64,000 bases of DNA from Siphonodentalium dalli (taxonomy: Eukaryota > Mollusca > Scaphopoda > Gadilida > Siphonodentaliidae): assembly GCA_032622095.1 (NCBI GenBank), contig CP136069.1:201236690-201300689 (forward strand), read 5' to 3'. Made by a program: the position numbers and the translations under genes. Positions 45,152 through 55,980 of the stretch are shown piece by piece (positions within the stretch are counted from its first letter, which is position 1; each line of letters opens with the position of its first letter). Below the pieces are notes generated by a model. The model did no database searches and was not told where the DNA came from. It worked only from the letters and a program-made list of their open reading frames with translations.

Positions 45152-47191
45152 TCACATATATATTTTGAAGACCCCTTTTTGTCTGTTTGTCTGTATGTTT
45201 GTCTGTCATTTATACAAATCTACGATTCTCGACAGATCGGGACGAAACTTGGTACGTGTGTGTAGTTTGACCAGGCGGTCGACGTTGTCGTATTTTCAAG
45301 CCCGTGCGGCGCCCGCTTCGCGCATGCGCAGACGAGATATCGGAAACGGGTGGAGCTATCGACTTGAAATTTGCTATGTGAATGTATCTTGCCCCGGATA
45401 CGAATTTGTTCGGGTCGCCGAGCCCGTGCGACGCCAGCTTCGCGCATGCGCAGACCAGATATCGGAAATGGGTGGAGCTATCGACTTGAAATTTGGTATG
45501 TGAATGTATTTTGCCCCGGATACGAATTTGTTCGGGTCGCCGAGCCCGTGCGACGCCAGATTCGCGCATGCGCAGACGAGATATCTGAAACGGATAGAGC
45601 TGTCGACTTGAATTTTGCTATGTGTATGTATCTTGCCCCGGATATGAATTTTATCGGGTCGCCGAGCCCGTGCGACGCCAGCTTCGCGCATGCGCAGACG
45701 AGATCTCGGAAACATGTAGAGCTATCGACTTGAAATTTCGGGCTGGGTACAGCTATCGACTTGAAATTTGGTTTTTGAATAGCCCGGACAACGTCGGGCT
45801 CATCGGATAGTCTCATATATATTTTGAAGACCTCTGTTTGTCTGTATGTTTGTTTGTCTGTATGTTTGTTTGTCTGTCATTTATACAAATCTACAATTCT
45901 CGACCGATCGGGACGAAACTTGGTACGTGTGTGTAGTTTGACCAGGCGGTCGACGTTGTCGTATTGGCGAGCCCATGTGGCGCCCGTGCAGCGCATGCGC
46001 AGACGAGATCTCGGAAACGGGTGGAGCTATCGACTTGAAATTTGCTATGTGAATGTATCTTGTACCGGATACGAATTTTATCGGGTCGACGAGCCCGTGC
46101 GACGCCAGCTTCGCGCATGCGCAGACCAGATCTCGGAAACGGGTGGAGCTATCGACTTGAAATTTGGTGTGTGAATGTATCTTGCCCCTGGATACGAATT
46201 TTATCGGCTCGCCGAGTCCGTGCGACGCAAGCTTCGCGCATGCGTAGACCAGATCTCGGAAACGGGTGGAGCTATCGACTTGAAATTTGGTTTTTGAATA
46301 GCCCGGACAACGTCGGGCTCATCGGCTATTCTCATATATATTTTGAAGACCTCTGTATGTCTGTCTGTCTGTTTGTCTGTCTGTTTGTCTGTCATTAATA
46401 CAAATCTACGATTCTCGACCGATCGGGACGAAACTTGGTACGTGTATGTAGTTTGACCAGGCGGTGGTCGTTGTCGTATTGGCGAGCCCATGCGACGCCC
46501 GTGCAGCGCATGCGCAGACGAGATCTCGAAAACGGGTGGAGCTATCGACTTGAAATTTGGTATTTAAATGTATCTTGCCCGAATACGAATGTTATGGGGT
46601 AGCCGAGCCCGTGCGATGTCAGCTTAGCGCATGCGCAGACGAGATCTCGGAAACGGGTGGAGCTATCGACTTGAAATTTCGGGCTGGGTACAGCTATCGA
46701 CTTGAAATTTGGTTTTTGAATAGCCCGGACAACGTCGGGCTCATCGGATAGTCTCATATATATTTTGAAGACCTCTGTTTGTCTGTATGTTGGTTTGTCT
46801 GTATGTTTGTTTGTCTGTCATTTATACAAATCTACAATTCTCGACCGATCGGGACGAAACTTGGTACGTGTGTGTAGTTTGACCAGGCGGTCGACGTTGT
46901 CGTATTGGCGAGCCCGTGTGAAATTTGGTATGTGAATGTATCTTGCCCAGGATACGAATTTTATCGGATCGCCGAGCCCGTGCGACGCCAGCTTCGCGCA
47001 TGCGCAGACCAGATCTCGGAAACGGGTGGAGCTATCGACTTGAAATTTGGTTTTTGAAAGCCCGGACAATGCGCAGACCAGATCTCGGAAACGGGTGGAG
47101 CTATCGCAGACCAGATCTCGGAAACGGGTAGAGCTATCGACTTGAAATTTGGTTTTTGAATAGCCCGGACAACGTCGGGCTCATCGGCTAG
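45152..47191 (+). mobile_element. Helitron-like tandem array of four units
   Basis: The array starts TCACATATATATTTTGAAGACC directly after an A and ends with hairpin AGCCCGGACAACGTCGGGCT (47162-47181), six bases, then CTAG directly before a T: the Helitron rule of 5'-TC, 3' hairpin plus CTRR, insertion between A and T. Internal units start with TCTCATATATATTTTGAAGACC at 45811, 46330 and 46752, each abutting the hairpin end of the previous unit (ATAG or CTAT instead of CTAG). Units are 659, 519, 422 and 440 bp. Each has a TGTCTGT/TGTTTGT microsatellite, a GACGAAACTTGGTACGTG block, and one to four ~122-bp subrepeats with CGCGCATGCGCAGA and GGTGGAGCTATCGACTTGAA. ORFs are subrepeat translations. 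Non-autonomous. Confidence 0.8.
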
Positions 47192-47194
47192 TAT

Positions 47195-48150
47195 CATATA
47201 TTTTAATAGTATCGTTCCAAATTGTCATCCAGTAGTGTCGCGGTGGCACTGTGCTAGGTTTGAAAAACATCATTGCCATGCACCATCACTGCATGTGATT
47301 ACACCGTGATAGAGATATCGCTATTCATCGCCACTCAAGCGTTCGTTGTTTAGTTGGTCACTGTGTATGCCACTCTTCCAAAATCACCCCACGGTGTTGA
47401 CTGCTTTGCTGATCGAACACTCTATACATTCTTTATGAACATATTGTATTGGCATCGCCCAAAATGATAGTACAAATCGTTGGGAACGCACACGTATACC
47501 AGCACCGGTGGACAATGTTAAATTAGAGATATTTTAATTGTAAAATAGCAAACTTCAAACTTGGGTCAATAAATTATAGATACGGACGGTCAGCTGATTC
47601 ACATGATCGACATAATTCACCTGTTGCACAAAATGTTTAAATAATGGTTTTACCCTAAGTAACAAATCAATTAAAACAAATTTTAGTCTTGAATTGTGAG
47701 CCCAGAAAATCAGGATTTGGTCCAAGCTTGTTTAATTTGACCAAAACAAATTTCATTTGTCCAAACTTCAAAACAAATTTCATTTGTCCAAACTTCGGTC
47801 CAGCGTGAACACTGGTTTAGATTGTAAAACATCAAACTTGGGTCACTAAATAATAGCTGCGGTTGGTGAGCTCATTTTAAACGTTCCAGTTTTTGTAGAA
47901 AATCGTTTCAATCATTCAGAGTCGATCGGCAACTCCAACTGTTTAGGATGACATTGTGCGATTATTACTGGGAAAATCCAACCAGGGAAAAATTTCGCGG
48001 TCTGCTATCTCTTCAGAGCATGAGCGTTCTAAAAATGTATGTCTATTAATTAATATAGCGTTTAAGAAATTTCCAAGACAGTGGTTAAATGGTGCTTCTT
48101 TGTTAAGTTTTTTTTATGAATATAATATTGATATACTGTATATGAATCTG
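47195..48150. other. Intergenic, no gene seen
   Basis: AAACAAATTTCATTTGTCCAAACTTC is repeated at 47745-47800. Nothing else recognised. Confidence 0.4.
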
Positions 48151-48154
48151 TATA

Positions 48155-48156
48155 AC

Positions 48157-48182
<26 letters not shown>
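48155..48182. repeat. (TA)n microsatellite
   Basis: About 12 TA units followed by ACACACACGAATATGTGTGT. Confidence 0.9.
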
Positions 48183-48187
<5 letters not shown>

Positions 48188-48261
48188 AATATGTGTGTAC
48201 GATTAAATAGGACATAGTGTACATATGTCTGTGCTTGTTTCGCTATATTATTGCCTTTGCA

Positions 48262-49140
48262 ATACACTTTCATTCGTTCGTTCATTCTTTCATTCATTCT
48301 TTCAATCATTCATTCATTCATTCTTTCATTCATTCATTCATTCTTTCATTCATTCATTCATTCTGTCATGCTTTCATTCATTCATTCATTCTTTCAACCA
48401 GTCATTCATTCATTTATTCATTCGTTCCTTCATTCATTCTTTTATTAATTGACTCATTCGTTTATTCATTCTTTCATTCATTCATTCATTCATTCATTTA
48501 TTCATTTTTTCATTAATTCATTATTTTATTCATTCTTCCATTCATTCATTCACTCATTCCTTCATTCATTCATTCATTTATTCATTATTTCATTCATTCA
48601 TTATTTTCTTCATTTATTAATTAATTCATTCATTCATTCTTCATTCATTCATTCTTCATTCATTCATTCATTCATTCATTCATTTATTCATTCATTCATT
48701 CATTTATTCATTCATTCAATCATTCATTCTTTCATTCATTGACTCATTCGTGTATTCATTCATTCATTTATTCATTCATTCAATCATTCATTCATTCTTC
48801 ATTCATTCATTCTTCATTCATTCATTCATTCATTCATTTATTTATTCATTCATTCATTCATTTATTCATTCATTCAATCATTCATTCTTTCATTCATTGA
48901 CTCATTCATGTATTCATTCATTCATTTATTCATTATTTCATTCATTGTTTTATTCATTCTTTCATTCATTCATTCATTTATTCATTCATCCATTCATTCA
49001 TTCTTTCATTCATTTATTCATTCATTCATTCATTCATTTATTCATTCATTCAATCATTCATTATTTCATTCATTTATTCATTCTTTCATTAACTAATTCA
49101 TTCATGCATTCATTCATTCGTTCGTTCATTCATTCGATAA
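48262..49140. repeat. Very long imperfect (ATTC)n tract
   Basis: Roughly 880 bp of CATT/ATTC tetranucleotides with scattered CTTT, TATT and AATC variants. Because 4 and 3 are coprime, every frame gives Ser-Phe-Ile-His repeats; these ORFs are not proteins. Confidence 0.95.
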
Positions 49141-49605
49141 CCCGATGTATATAGTCGACACGATATTACCTTATACTACGTTAAGAAAACGCCAGTGCAC
49201 TCAATCACACCAGTCAAGCAGATGAACTCTAAACTCAAACGCGCTAAACAATACATTCTTGGAAAAATTATGAATATAGGTGACAAAAGACAACAACAAG
49301 CATCAGTAACTTGACACTGAATGTTCCCTTTACTACGGATAACCACCGTATCTTATCGTTCCCAGAAACTTTCGATTCATACCTAATCATGTTTAAACGA
49401 CATCTACTAAATTACAAACAAAAACATAGTATACAAAGCCCTGCATAAAAGAGCTTTCAGCGTCTCTAAACCTCCCTGCAATTTTACAAAGTATAGGACC
49501 AAGACCATCATACGTGCAACAGGTAGCGAAACACATTTGAAGGGGAATGGCGACAACTACTAATTTTCGCGGTGTTTGTCTAATTCTAGCGATTTGAGAA
49601 AAAAG
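49141..49605. other. Intergenic, no gene seen
   Basis: Short unique stretch between two tandem arrays with no recognisable coding signal. Confidence 0.4.
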
Positions 49606-50466
49606 GTGTACATATCAAACATTCAAGGTGTACATATAAAACATTCAAGGTGTACATATCAAACATTCAAGGTGTACATATCAAACATTCAAGGTGTACA
49701 TATAAAACATTCAAGGTGTACATATCAAACATTCAAGGTGTACATATAAAACATTCAAGGTGTACATATCAAACATTCAAGGTGTACATATCAAACATTC
49801 AAGGTGTACATATAAAACATTCAAGGTGTACATATCAAACATTCAAGGTGTACATATAAAACATTCAAGGTGTACATATCAAACATTCAAGGTGTACATA
49901 TAAAACATTCAAGGTGTACATATCAAACATTCAAGGTGTAAATATCAAACATTCAAGGTGTAAATATCAAACATTCAAGGTGTACATATCAAACATTCAA
50001 GGTGTAAATATCAAACATTCAAGGTGTAAATATCAAACATTCAAGGTGTACATATCAAACATTCAAGGTGTAAATATCAAACATTCATGGTGTAAATATC
50101 AAACATTCAAGGTGTAAATATCAAACATTCAAGGTGTAAATTATCAAACATTCGAGGTGTACATATCAAACATTCAAGGTGTAAATATCAAACATTCAAG
50201 GTGTACATATCAAACATTCAAGGTGTACATATCAAACATTCAAGGTGTACATATCAAACATTCAAGGTGTACATATCAAACACATTCAAGGTGTACATAT
50301 AAAACATTCAAGGTGTACATATCAAACATTTAAGGTGTGAATATCAAACATTCAAGGTGTGCATATCAAACATTCAAGGTGTACATATCAAACATTCAAG
50401 GTGTACATATCAAACATTCAAGGTGTACATATCAAACATTCAAGGTGTACATATCAAACATTCAAG
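49606..50466. repeat. 22-bp minisatellite, about 39 units with higher-order order
   Basis: The unit is AAGGTGTACATATC followed by AAACATTC. Three common variants differ at two positions (GTACATATC, GTACATATA, GTAAATATC). The first third alternates the first two types (44-bp order). The middle third is mostly one standard unit followed by two GTAAAT units (66-bp order). The last third is mostly the standard type. ORFs here read VYISNIQG repeats and are not genes. Confidence 0.95.
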
Positions 50467-50479
50467 AACAAATATATTT

Positions 50480-50645
50480 TTGAAGAATATATCGACAGAA
50501 CACAACGCGCATCTTAATCGAGAATCTTTTATCGAATGAGTTGCGGATGGCGCAAGGATATATTTCGCGAGAGCGTAGGTCGAGCGAAATATAACTTTGC
50601 GCCGTCCGCAACGAGTTCGATAACAGATTCGAGACTATGATGCAA
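50480..50645. repeat. Long palindrome, tight loop
   Basis: GACAGAACACAAC...TTTTATCGAATGAGTTGCGGA...GGCGCAA..ATATTTCGC pairs with GCGAAATATAACTTTGCGCC...TCCGCAACGAGTTCGATAAC...GTTGTGTTCTGTA; the loop is around GAGCGTAGGTCGAGC. The right arm runs directly into repeat H (AGAATAAATACAGAACACAAC on the other strand). Confidence 0.85.
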
Positions 50646-50945
50646 GTTGTGTTCTGTATTTATTCTACACCGTTCAGTCAGATAAGTTCAATCCATGAAT
50701 GTTACCTTCATTGTTACTATAGCTACATTTATTGTGATTTAAGTCTGGCAAATAACCAGTAATTATGGGGGTGATCACCGGAAGCGGATGATCGACGTAA
50801 TGTACGTCATCTTTCTTGGCGACAACGTCAACAAGAATAGTTCCGGCTTGTATTCCACTAGAGCTATACACTAATATATATTCAATGGCTGGGATTCCGT
50901 TGAATACATGTGACTCGCGTCAATGGGTGTGGAATAAAATAATGC
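50640..50945 (-). repeat. Interspersed repeat H, copy 2
   Basis: Reverse complement of 32415-32705 with substitutions and small indels. The minus-strand frame keeps SSGIQAGTILVDVVAKK and PDLNHN, parallel to copy 1. Confidence 0.6.
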
Positions 50946-50974
50946 CTGCGCTGGTGTTTCTAAAACGACGTGAA

Positions 50975-51200
50975 TAACCATATTGATTATAGTCGATTTT
51001 TAACAACTAATACAACAAGTATTAAAGATTAAAAATAAGTATGTTTTCGAATGTTTGATACGCATAATGAATTTTCTTGGATATGTTCAGATTGCCGGAA
51101 CACCTAGACAAATTAATATACAAAAAATAGAACGGTACTGTTTGTTAACAGGATCAGTTGGCCCTACCAGCAATACAGCAGCTGCATACCAGGACATTAT
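50975..51200. repeat. Relic of the 4.4-5.0 kb fold-back family
   Basis: TTATAGTCGATTTTTAACAA, ATGTTTTCGAATGTTTGATACGCATAATG, ATAGAACGGTACTGTTTGTTAACAGGATCAGTT and CCTACCAGCA match 4775-4960 in order. 51200-51720 shows no gene. Confidence 0.6.
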
Positions 51201-51723
51201 TGTTGTTATATTATTTGCGCTTTGTATGAAATATTTGAATATTTCCATGTATATATAGTGACAGAGAAATAATAAAATATAAAAACAAATATGTTATTCA
51301 TAAAAGTAAACAGATTTCTTACAACTTTACGTGGAACACTGAATACATTTAAAGGAAATACATGTTGATTTTGGTAATATCCACGGAGAAGCGTTGTATG
51401 TTGGTCTAACATTTCCGTGGATTGCGAACACGTAGGACAATTTGGATTGTATCATCGACCACCCATGAATGGACACTTATATCTTAAATTTACACTTGAA
51501 GTTTGGGAAATTATCTTCACCAACACCATTAATATAGTTCCATGGATACTCCACATTCTTTATAGATAAGGACACTATTTTGGAATGGCAACAACTGCTC
51601 TCAACATATTGCGGGGATACAACTTAGTCAGCTCTTCAAATTATTATGTTGTTGACAGCATTCGGTATTTACAAAGTCCAACGCAAGACATGCATGCACG
51701 CAAACCATGTCCTTAAAACCAGA

Positions 51724-52282
51724 TACCTTACTCGTATTTAAATTCGCGCAGTACTATTTTTCGCTCAGATTTAAATTCGGGCACTATAAATTCGCGCATC
51801 TAGCTGCGCGAATTCAAAACAGACAAAACTATATTCGTAATAGTTCGTATATCTTGAAGCTGATGAAATTTTCGTTTCTTAGTCATTGCTGGAAATAATA
51901 TATGTATATTATACACAATCGCGGCACATTTACATCGTGTTAACAATAAACTAGTAACTACATACATCATAATTGTGTGGCCACCTGTAATATTAGTATT
52001 TCGTATACAAGCATTTCAACAATGTCTATGTCGTTTGGCATTGTGAGTAATGGTCTTGAAGGCGGTTAACCAAATGTAAATATATGCATACATGTATAGG
52101 CGTGATTGTTTGTTTAGCCGTTCATAATATATGTAAATACAGCAACGTAGCCCTCTTGTATTTCCTATGGACTGTGACTTAGATTAGACTTGGGAGTCGT
52201 ACTATTTTTCGCTCAGTTTTATATTCGCGCCCCGATGGGTGCGCGAAAAATAGTACTGCGCGAATTTAAATACGAGTTAGGT
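51724..52282. mobile_element. Fold-back element next to the receptor 3' duplication
   Basis: The left arm TACTCGTATTTAAATTCGCGC AGTACTATTTTTCGC (about 51727-51765) is inverted at 52240-52280, and each arm also folds on itself (GTACTATTTTTCGC with GCGAAAAATAGTAC). About 380 bp of unremarkable AT-rich DNA lies between. It ends about 12 bp before the duplicated receptor fragment. Confidence 0.7.
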
Positions 52283-52293
52283 AGCAGTAAGCA

Positions 52294-52421
52294 AGTTCAT
52301 GACGTCATTCACCAGGCGTTTGTTGGGTTGTGCTCGTCGTATTGGAACGACTCGTAGACCTGAAACTTGACATCACCGTCCGATACATCTGGCCAGGCAG
52401 GTGAACGCAATACACAGGATA
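52294..52421 (-). pseudogene. Duplicated 3' end of the class B-like GPCR
   Basis: Nearly identical to 52681-52806: GTTCATGACGTCATTCACCAG through the stop codon and the last ~40 codons (FRSTS and TQQTPGE tail). A one-base deletion in the CTGGCCAG(T)GCAG stretch shifts the frame, and nothing upstream of helix 7 is present. A non-functional partial duplication. Confidence 0.85.
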
Positions 52422-52690
52422 ATTATACTATTATTTATAAAAAACAGACGTTTATATACCAATGTTTAAAGTTAACAAGACAAAACCTTGATAAAATAAA
52501 ATAATTATTACATGTATATTGTATAGTTATATTACTTTTCAACGGGGACGGCAGGTAGACAACCCTCTTGGTTATGCTGTCCCCGATAGCTCATTGAATG
52601 TTATAATATTACACGGTGTATATAATTGTATATATTATATGATTCAGTTATGAATAAATAGTCATAGTCATAGTAAGAAAGTTCATGACG

Positions 52691-54334
52691 TCATTCACCA
52701 GGCGTTTGTTGGGTTGTGCTCGTCGTATTGGAATGACTCGTAGATCTGAAACTTGACCTCACCGTCCGATACATCTGGCCAGTGCAGATGAACGCAATAC
52801 ACAGGAACAATCCCTGCAAACAATTGGCAACGATGAACAAGTACTCGAACACGACAACGCCCGACCACTGATATATGAAACCGAACACCCACGTTGTTCC
52901 GGTCAAGGTCGATAAGCGAAAGTATATATGAAGGTAGCTCTTGTCACGTGCAGCCATCTGGCTAGCCGATGCTGTTCTATAAATAGTAACTATGACGACA
53001 ACAAACATGATGACGTTGCTTAGGATGATGACTCCCATGGGAATGGCGAATGTATAAGCAAGCATAGAGGCTGAAGAAATGAAGCAAATTGGAGGTACGT
53101 AACCATAGCCGTCTAACTGTTGAGCGTATGCGACCACCGTGTTGATAACGACAAAGACGACTGGAACTAACTGGCTGTACGCAAGATACCGAATAAATTT
53201 ATAATTATCTGCATTCCTACCTCTTTGAGACTGAGCAAAAACGCGGAACATGTGAAATGAGCAGACATTCATCCAAAACCCGACACACAGCCACGCATAA
53301 TGAGTGATGGCACCCCACACAACGCACAGTGAGGTCATCTCCGACATATCGGGCTTAAACTGGAATAGTGTCTGCGCTACAAGAAGAGTGACCATCAGCG
53401 CTATGTTGTTCTTTACCGGAACTGTTTTGGCTACCTTTTGGTTGATGAACACCAACAAAGCTACAATCAGGAAACATATTGAAATTCCCGTGCAAACAGC
53501 GCTTAGCATTCCCATGTGACCTCTTTCTACGTCAGGTAAGGGTTTGAATTTATCCGTTATGGCGAAGTACTCGTCTTCGCATATTATGGTTTTATTATCG
53601 CGTGATTCTCGCCTTGTTCCGAACATCTTGATGACTTGTTCGCCAAGTATAAGGGTGTCGTTTGCCGCATTGAAGAGTTCCGGTTGTATTTCCACGAAAG
53701 GACAGTTGCGATACCATGTTGTCTGGACTGGCGGCAGGCGGGCACTATTAAGCATATATTCCACGTACGAGGGCCTGTACCCCTGTATCACCGGTGTGTC
53801 CCATTCTTTGATGGGATCGACGCCTTTCAAACTCTCCACGAAAGAAAATTCAATAACACCGTATTTTTCCGATGATAATGATTTCGGAACTGTTACGAAT
53901 TTCATCAGCTCTTTGTCAAATTCATCCCAATTAGGCGATGACTGATCGACTGCTCCCACGGTAAAAGTAATAGAAATATATATCTTATCTGACAGGCAAT
54001 CACCGAATGGGTTCGTGTTGCTTTCAGGAGTTGTTGGGTCGACGAACCTGAAGTACGCAGTTAGTTGTCTTTCTGTCGTCGATATCGTTACGTTAGTGAA
54101 ATTAGAGGGTGTTAGTTGTGAGACAATGTTGTTGACCAGGGACCTCGGACCGCCTACATTCTCGTCCCAGTCGATTCCTCCCAGCAGGCAGTCGGACACA
54201 TGGATACCACCCGATGACGTCGACATCTGGTAAATGGCGGACATTTTATAGGACACTGCTTGTAGTATCGTGACGCACCCACCATCATCCGAGAACCATT
54301 TGCCGTCGATACAGACCAGTTCTCGACACATGTC
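52691..54334 (-). CDS. Class B-like (adhesion/Methuselah-like) GPCR, exon 2 with 7TM domain
   Basis: The exon begins after acceptor CTTCTGAACAG (54335-54345) at GAC, in the same phase (0) as the donor of exon 1 at 62013. It encodes D plus 546 residues. Numbering from MCRELVC: residues 1-270 are extracellular, with several Cys and N-x-T/S sites, ending near CEDEYFAITDKF. Helices lie at about 273-297, 308-325, 336-365, 380-402, 425-450, 468-490 and 494-516. Family marks are HYAWLCVGFWMNV in helix 3, LTGTTWVFGF in helix 6 and EYLFIVANCLQGLFLCIAF in helix 7. No canonical GPS (HL/T) cleavage site is seen before helix 1, which favours a Methuselah-like over a typical adhesion receptor. Short Ser/Thr/Gln-rich tail. 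It signals through G proteins at the cell surface; ligand unknown. The last ~125 bp is duplicated downstream. Confidence 0.9.
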   Translation of the reverse strand, partial: DMCRELVCIDGKWFSDDGGCVTILQAVSYKMSAIYQMSTSSGGIHVSDCLLGGIDWDENVGGPRSLVNNIVSQLTPSNFTNVTISTTERQLTAYFRFVDPTTPESNTNPFGDCLSDKIYISITFTVGAVDQSSPNWDEFDKELMKFVTVPKSLSSEKYGVIEFSFVESLKGVDPIKEWDTPVIQGYRPSYVEYMLNSARLPPVQTTWYRNCPFVEIQPELFNAANDTLILGEQVIKMFGTRRESRDNKTIICEDEYFAITDKFKPLPDVERGHMGMLSAVCTGISICFLIVALLVFINQKVAKTVPVKNNIALMVTLLVAQTLFQFKPDMSEMTSLCVVWGAITHYAWLCVGFWMNVCSFHMFRVFAQSQRGRNADNYKFIRYLAYSQLVPVVFVVINTVVAYAQQLDGYGYVPPICFISSASMLAYTFAIPMGVIILSNVIMFVVVIVTIYRTASASQMAARDKSYLHIYFRLSTLTGTTWVFGFIYQWSGVVVFEYLFIVANCLQGLFLCIAFICTGQMYRTVRSSFRSTSHSNTTSTTQQTPGE

Positions 54335-54458
54335 CTGTTCAGAAGAGAGATAGCATTGCGTTATCAGCGTACATGGGCTTCAGAGCAAAGTCTAAACAGC
54401 TAAGAACGCAAACCGTAACAAAACAAAAACAAGAACCCCAAATGTAGCCGTTATTTCG

Positions 54459-55025
54459 TTAACCTGTTATATACTAAAGCATCACGGGTGAGTACCTATC
54501 CCATTGGACATGTTCAGATAATAAGTTTAATCCTTTCTATGCTAAATCATCATTGATGAGTAGTTATTCCATTGGAAATATTCACATAGTATGTTTAACC
54601 CTTTCTGTACTAAAGCACCACTGCCGAGTATTTTTCCCATTATAATGGTTCAGATAATAAGTTCAACTCTTTATATATCAAAGCATCAATGATGAGTAGT
54701 TATCCCATTTGAAATGTTCAAATAATAAGTTTAACACTTTCTATTATAAACATCATTTATGAGTAGTTATCCCATATGAAATGATCAAATAATAAGTTTA
54801 ACACTTTCGATTCTAAACATCATTGATGTGTAGTTTTCCCAGCAAACGAACTCACTGAACTTATTATCTAATCATTTCTGTCAAGCATTAAGGCTCCTTC
54901 TGGTGCTTTTATTAATATTTCGTCTGCTTTTATCACCTTACCATCCCTGCACATGTATAATAGACCATTCCGCTGTACATGTTTAACTGACTGGGATAAT
55001 CGATTTAGTATATAGAAAGGGTTAA
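54459..55025. mobile_element. TTAA element (family C) with amplified 5' end
   Basis: The right end GATTTAGTATATAGAAAGGGTTAA (to 55025) matches the terminus of 12988-13179. The left side is about six tandem ~67-bp units (54459-54840), each starting with a version of TTAACCCTTTCTATACTAAA and containing GATGAGTAGTTATCCCATT. The element's own 5' end thus appears to have been amplified. It lies in the intron of the class B-like receptor gene, 125 bp from the exon 2 acceptor. Confidence 0.75.
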
Positions 55026-55059
55026 ACAAAATATATACCACAAAGAAACTGGAATAATA

Positions 55060-55410
55060 TTGAAAAATAAACTTAGCTGGATATCCGGGAAGGCGGGCGG
55101 TTACGTGTGAGATAGGGCGGAATAGCGTGCATAGCTATAGAAGGCAACTCAAAGAGACGCATCTCTGGTAAATAAAGTCACCATGGTATAGGCGTGTACT
55201 AGGATGCGGGTGAAAGTGTATCTTATTTAGAAACGCCACTTTTACGGAATAACGTGCATAGCTATATATATATGGACAACATAACAAAATATATTGATGG
55301 ATCAATATTGAAAATAAACCCATAACGGTAGGTTCGTACGAGGATGCGGATGGAAGTTTATATTAGAAAAACTTTTACAGAATAACGTACATAAATGTAG
55401 CTATAAACAA
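55060..55410. repeat. ~170-bp diverged duplication in the intron
   Basis: ACGTGCATAGCTATA, GGATGCGGGTGAAAGT and ATATTGAAAATAAAC blocks recur at about 55125-55220 and 55250-55350. Confidence 0.55.
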
Positions 55411-55814
55411 TGGCTGGACAACATACAGATACACATTTCTTGATCAAAGATCTTTCAAAGAAATTTCAGTATAATATTGTTATCGCTATTATCTGCCCGT
55501 GCGTACCTAGGGTGCATTTTTGTTATTTCGATACAAGGCTGCATGTTAGCCACAGACTGATATATTTGCGCATGAAGACAAAAATAACCCATTCCTGGGA
55601 TTGTTCTGTTCGTCAATCATCGACTTTCAGTGATATCGAAATTTGTCTGTTTTGTCAGAAAGATAAATAATAAATTATTATCTAGAACAAAGAGCGTGAA
55701 TGATGTTGCTCCAATCTTGGGCGGATATTGAAGAGCGTTCTAAATTATAATATGTAGCGCTAATTCTCAAAATACATTATTATTTTTTGAACGATTTGGG
55801 GAGTCTATATATAT

Positions 55815-55980
55815 ATATAGAGGATCTACAACGAGTCCCCAGTTTATAGCGGAATTTACAAAACGAGTCCAGTAAATTAGGTCTGGACCGAGCCTTTGGC
55901 GAGGTCCATACCTAATTTACTGGACGAGTTTTGTAATTTCCGCTATAAACTGGGGACGAGTTGTAGATTCTATTTATTAC
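55815..55980. repeat. Long palindrome with TATATAGAGGA end
   Basis: CTACAACGAGTCCCCAGTTTA...CGAGTCCAGTAAATTAGGT pairs with ACCTAATTTACTGGACGAG...TAAACTGGGGACGAGTTGTAG; the loop is within GGACCGAGCCTTTGGCGAGGTCC, which itself pairs. The left outer word TATATAGAGGA matches the fold-back at 369; TATTTATTACATGATCC follows the right arm. Confidence 0.9.

Noticed and set aside
45165-47197. Many overlapping ORFs of 60-120 codons with recurrent RARATPASRMRR or DSSTRFRDLVCACAK peptides
   Set aside because: Subrepeats of the Helitron-like array; open on both strands with no conserved codon pattern.
48217-49154. FIHS-repeat ORFs up to 134 codons
   Set aside because: Consequence of an ATTC tetranucleotide tract.
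49606-50466. CRISPR-like regular array
   Set aside because: There are no unique spacers; units abut directly, so it is a minisatellite in animal DNA.
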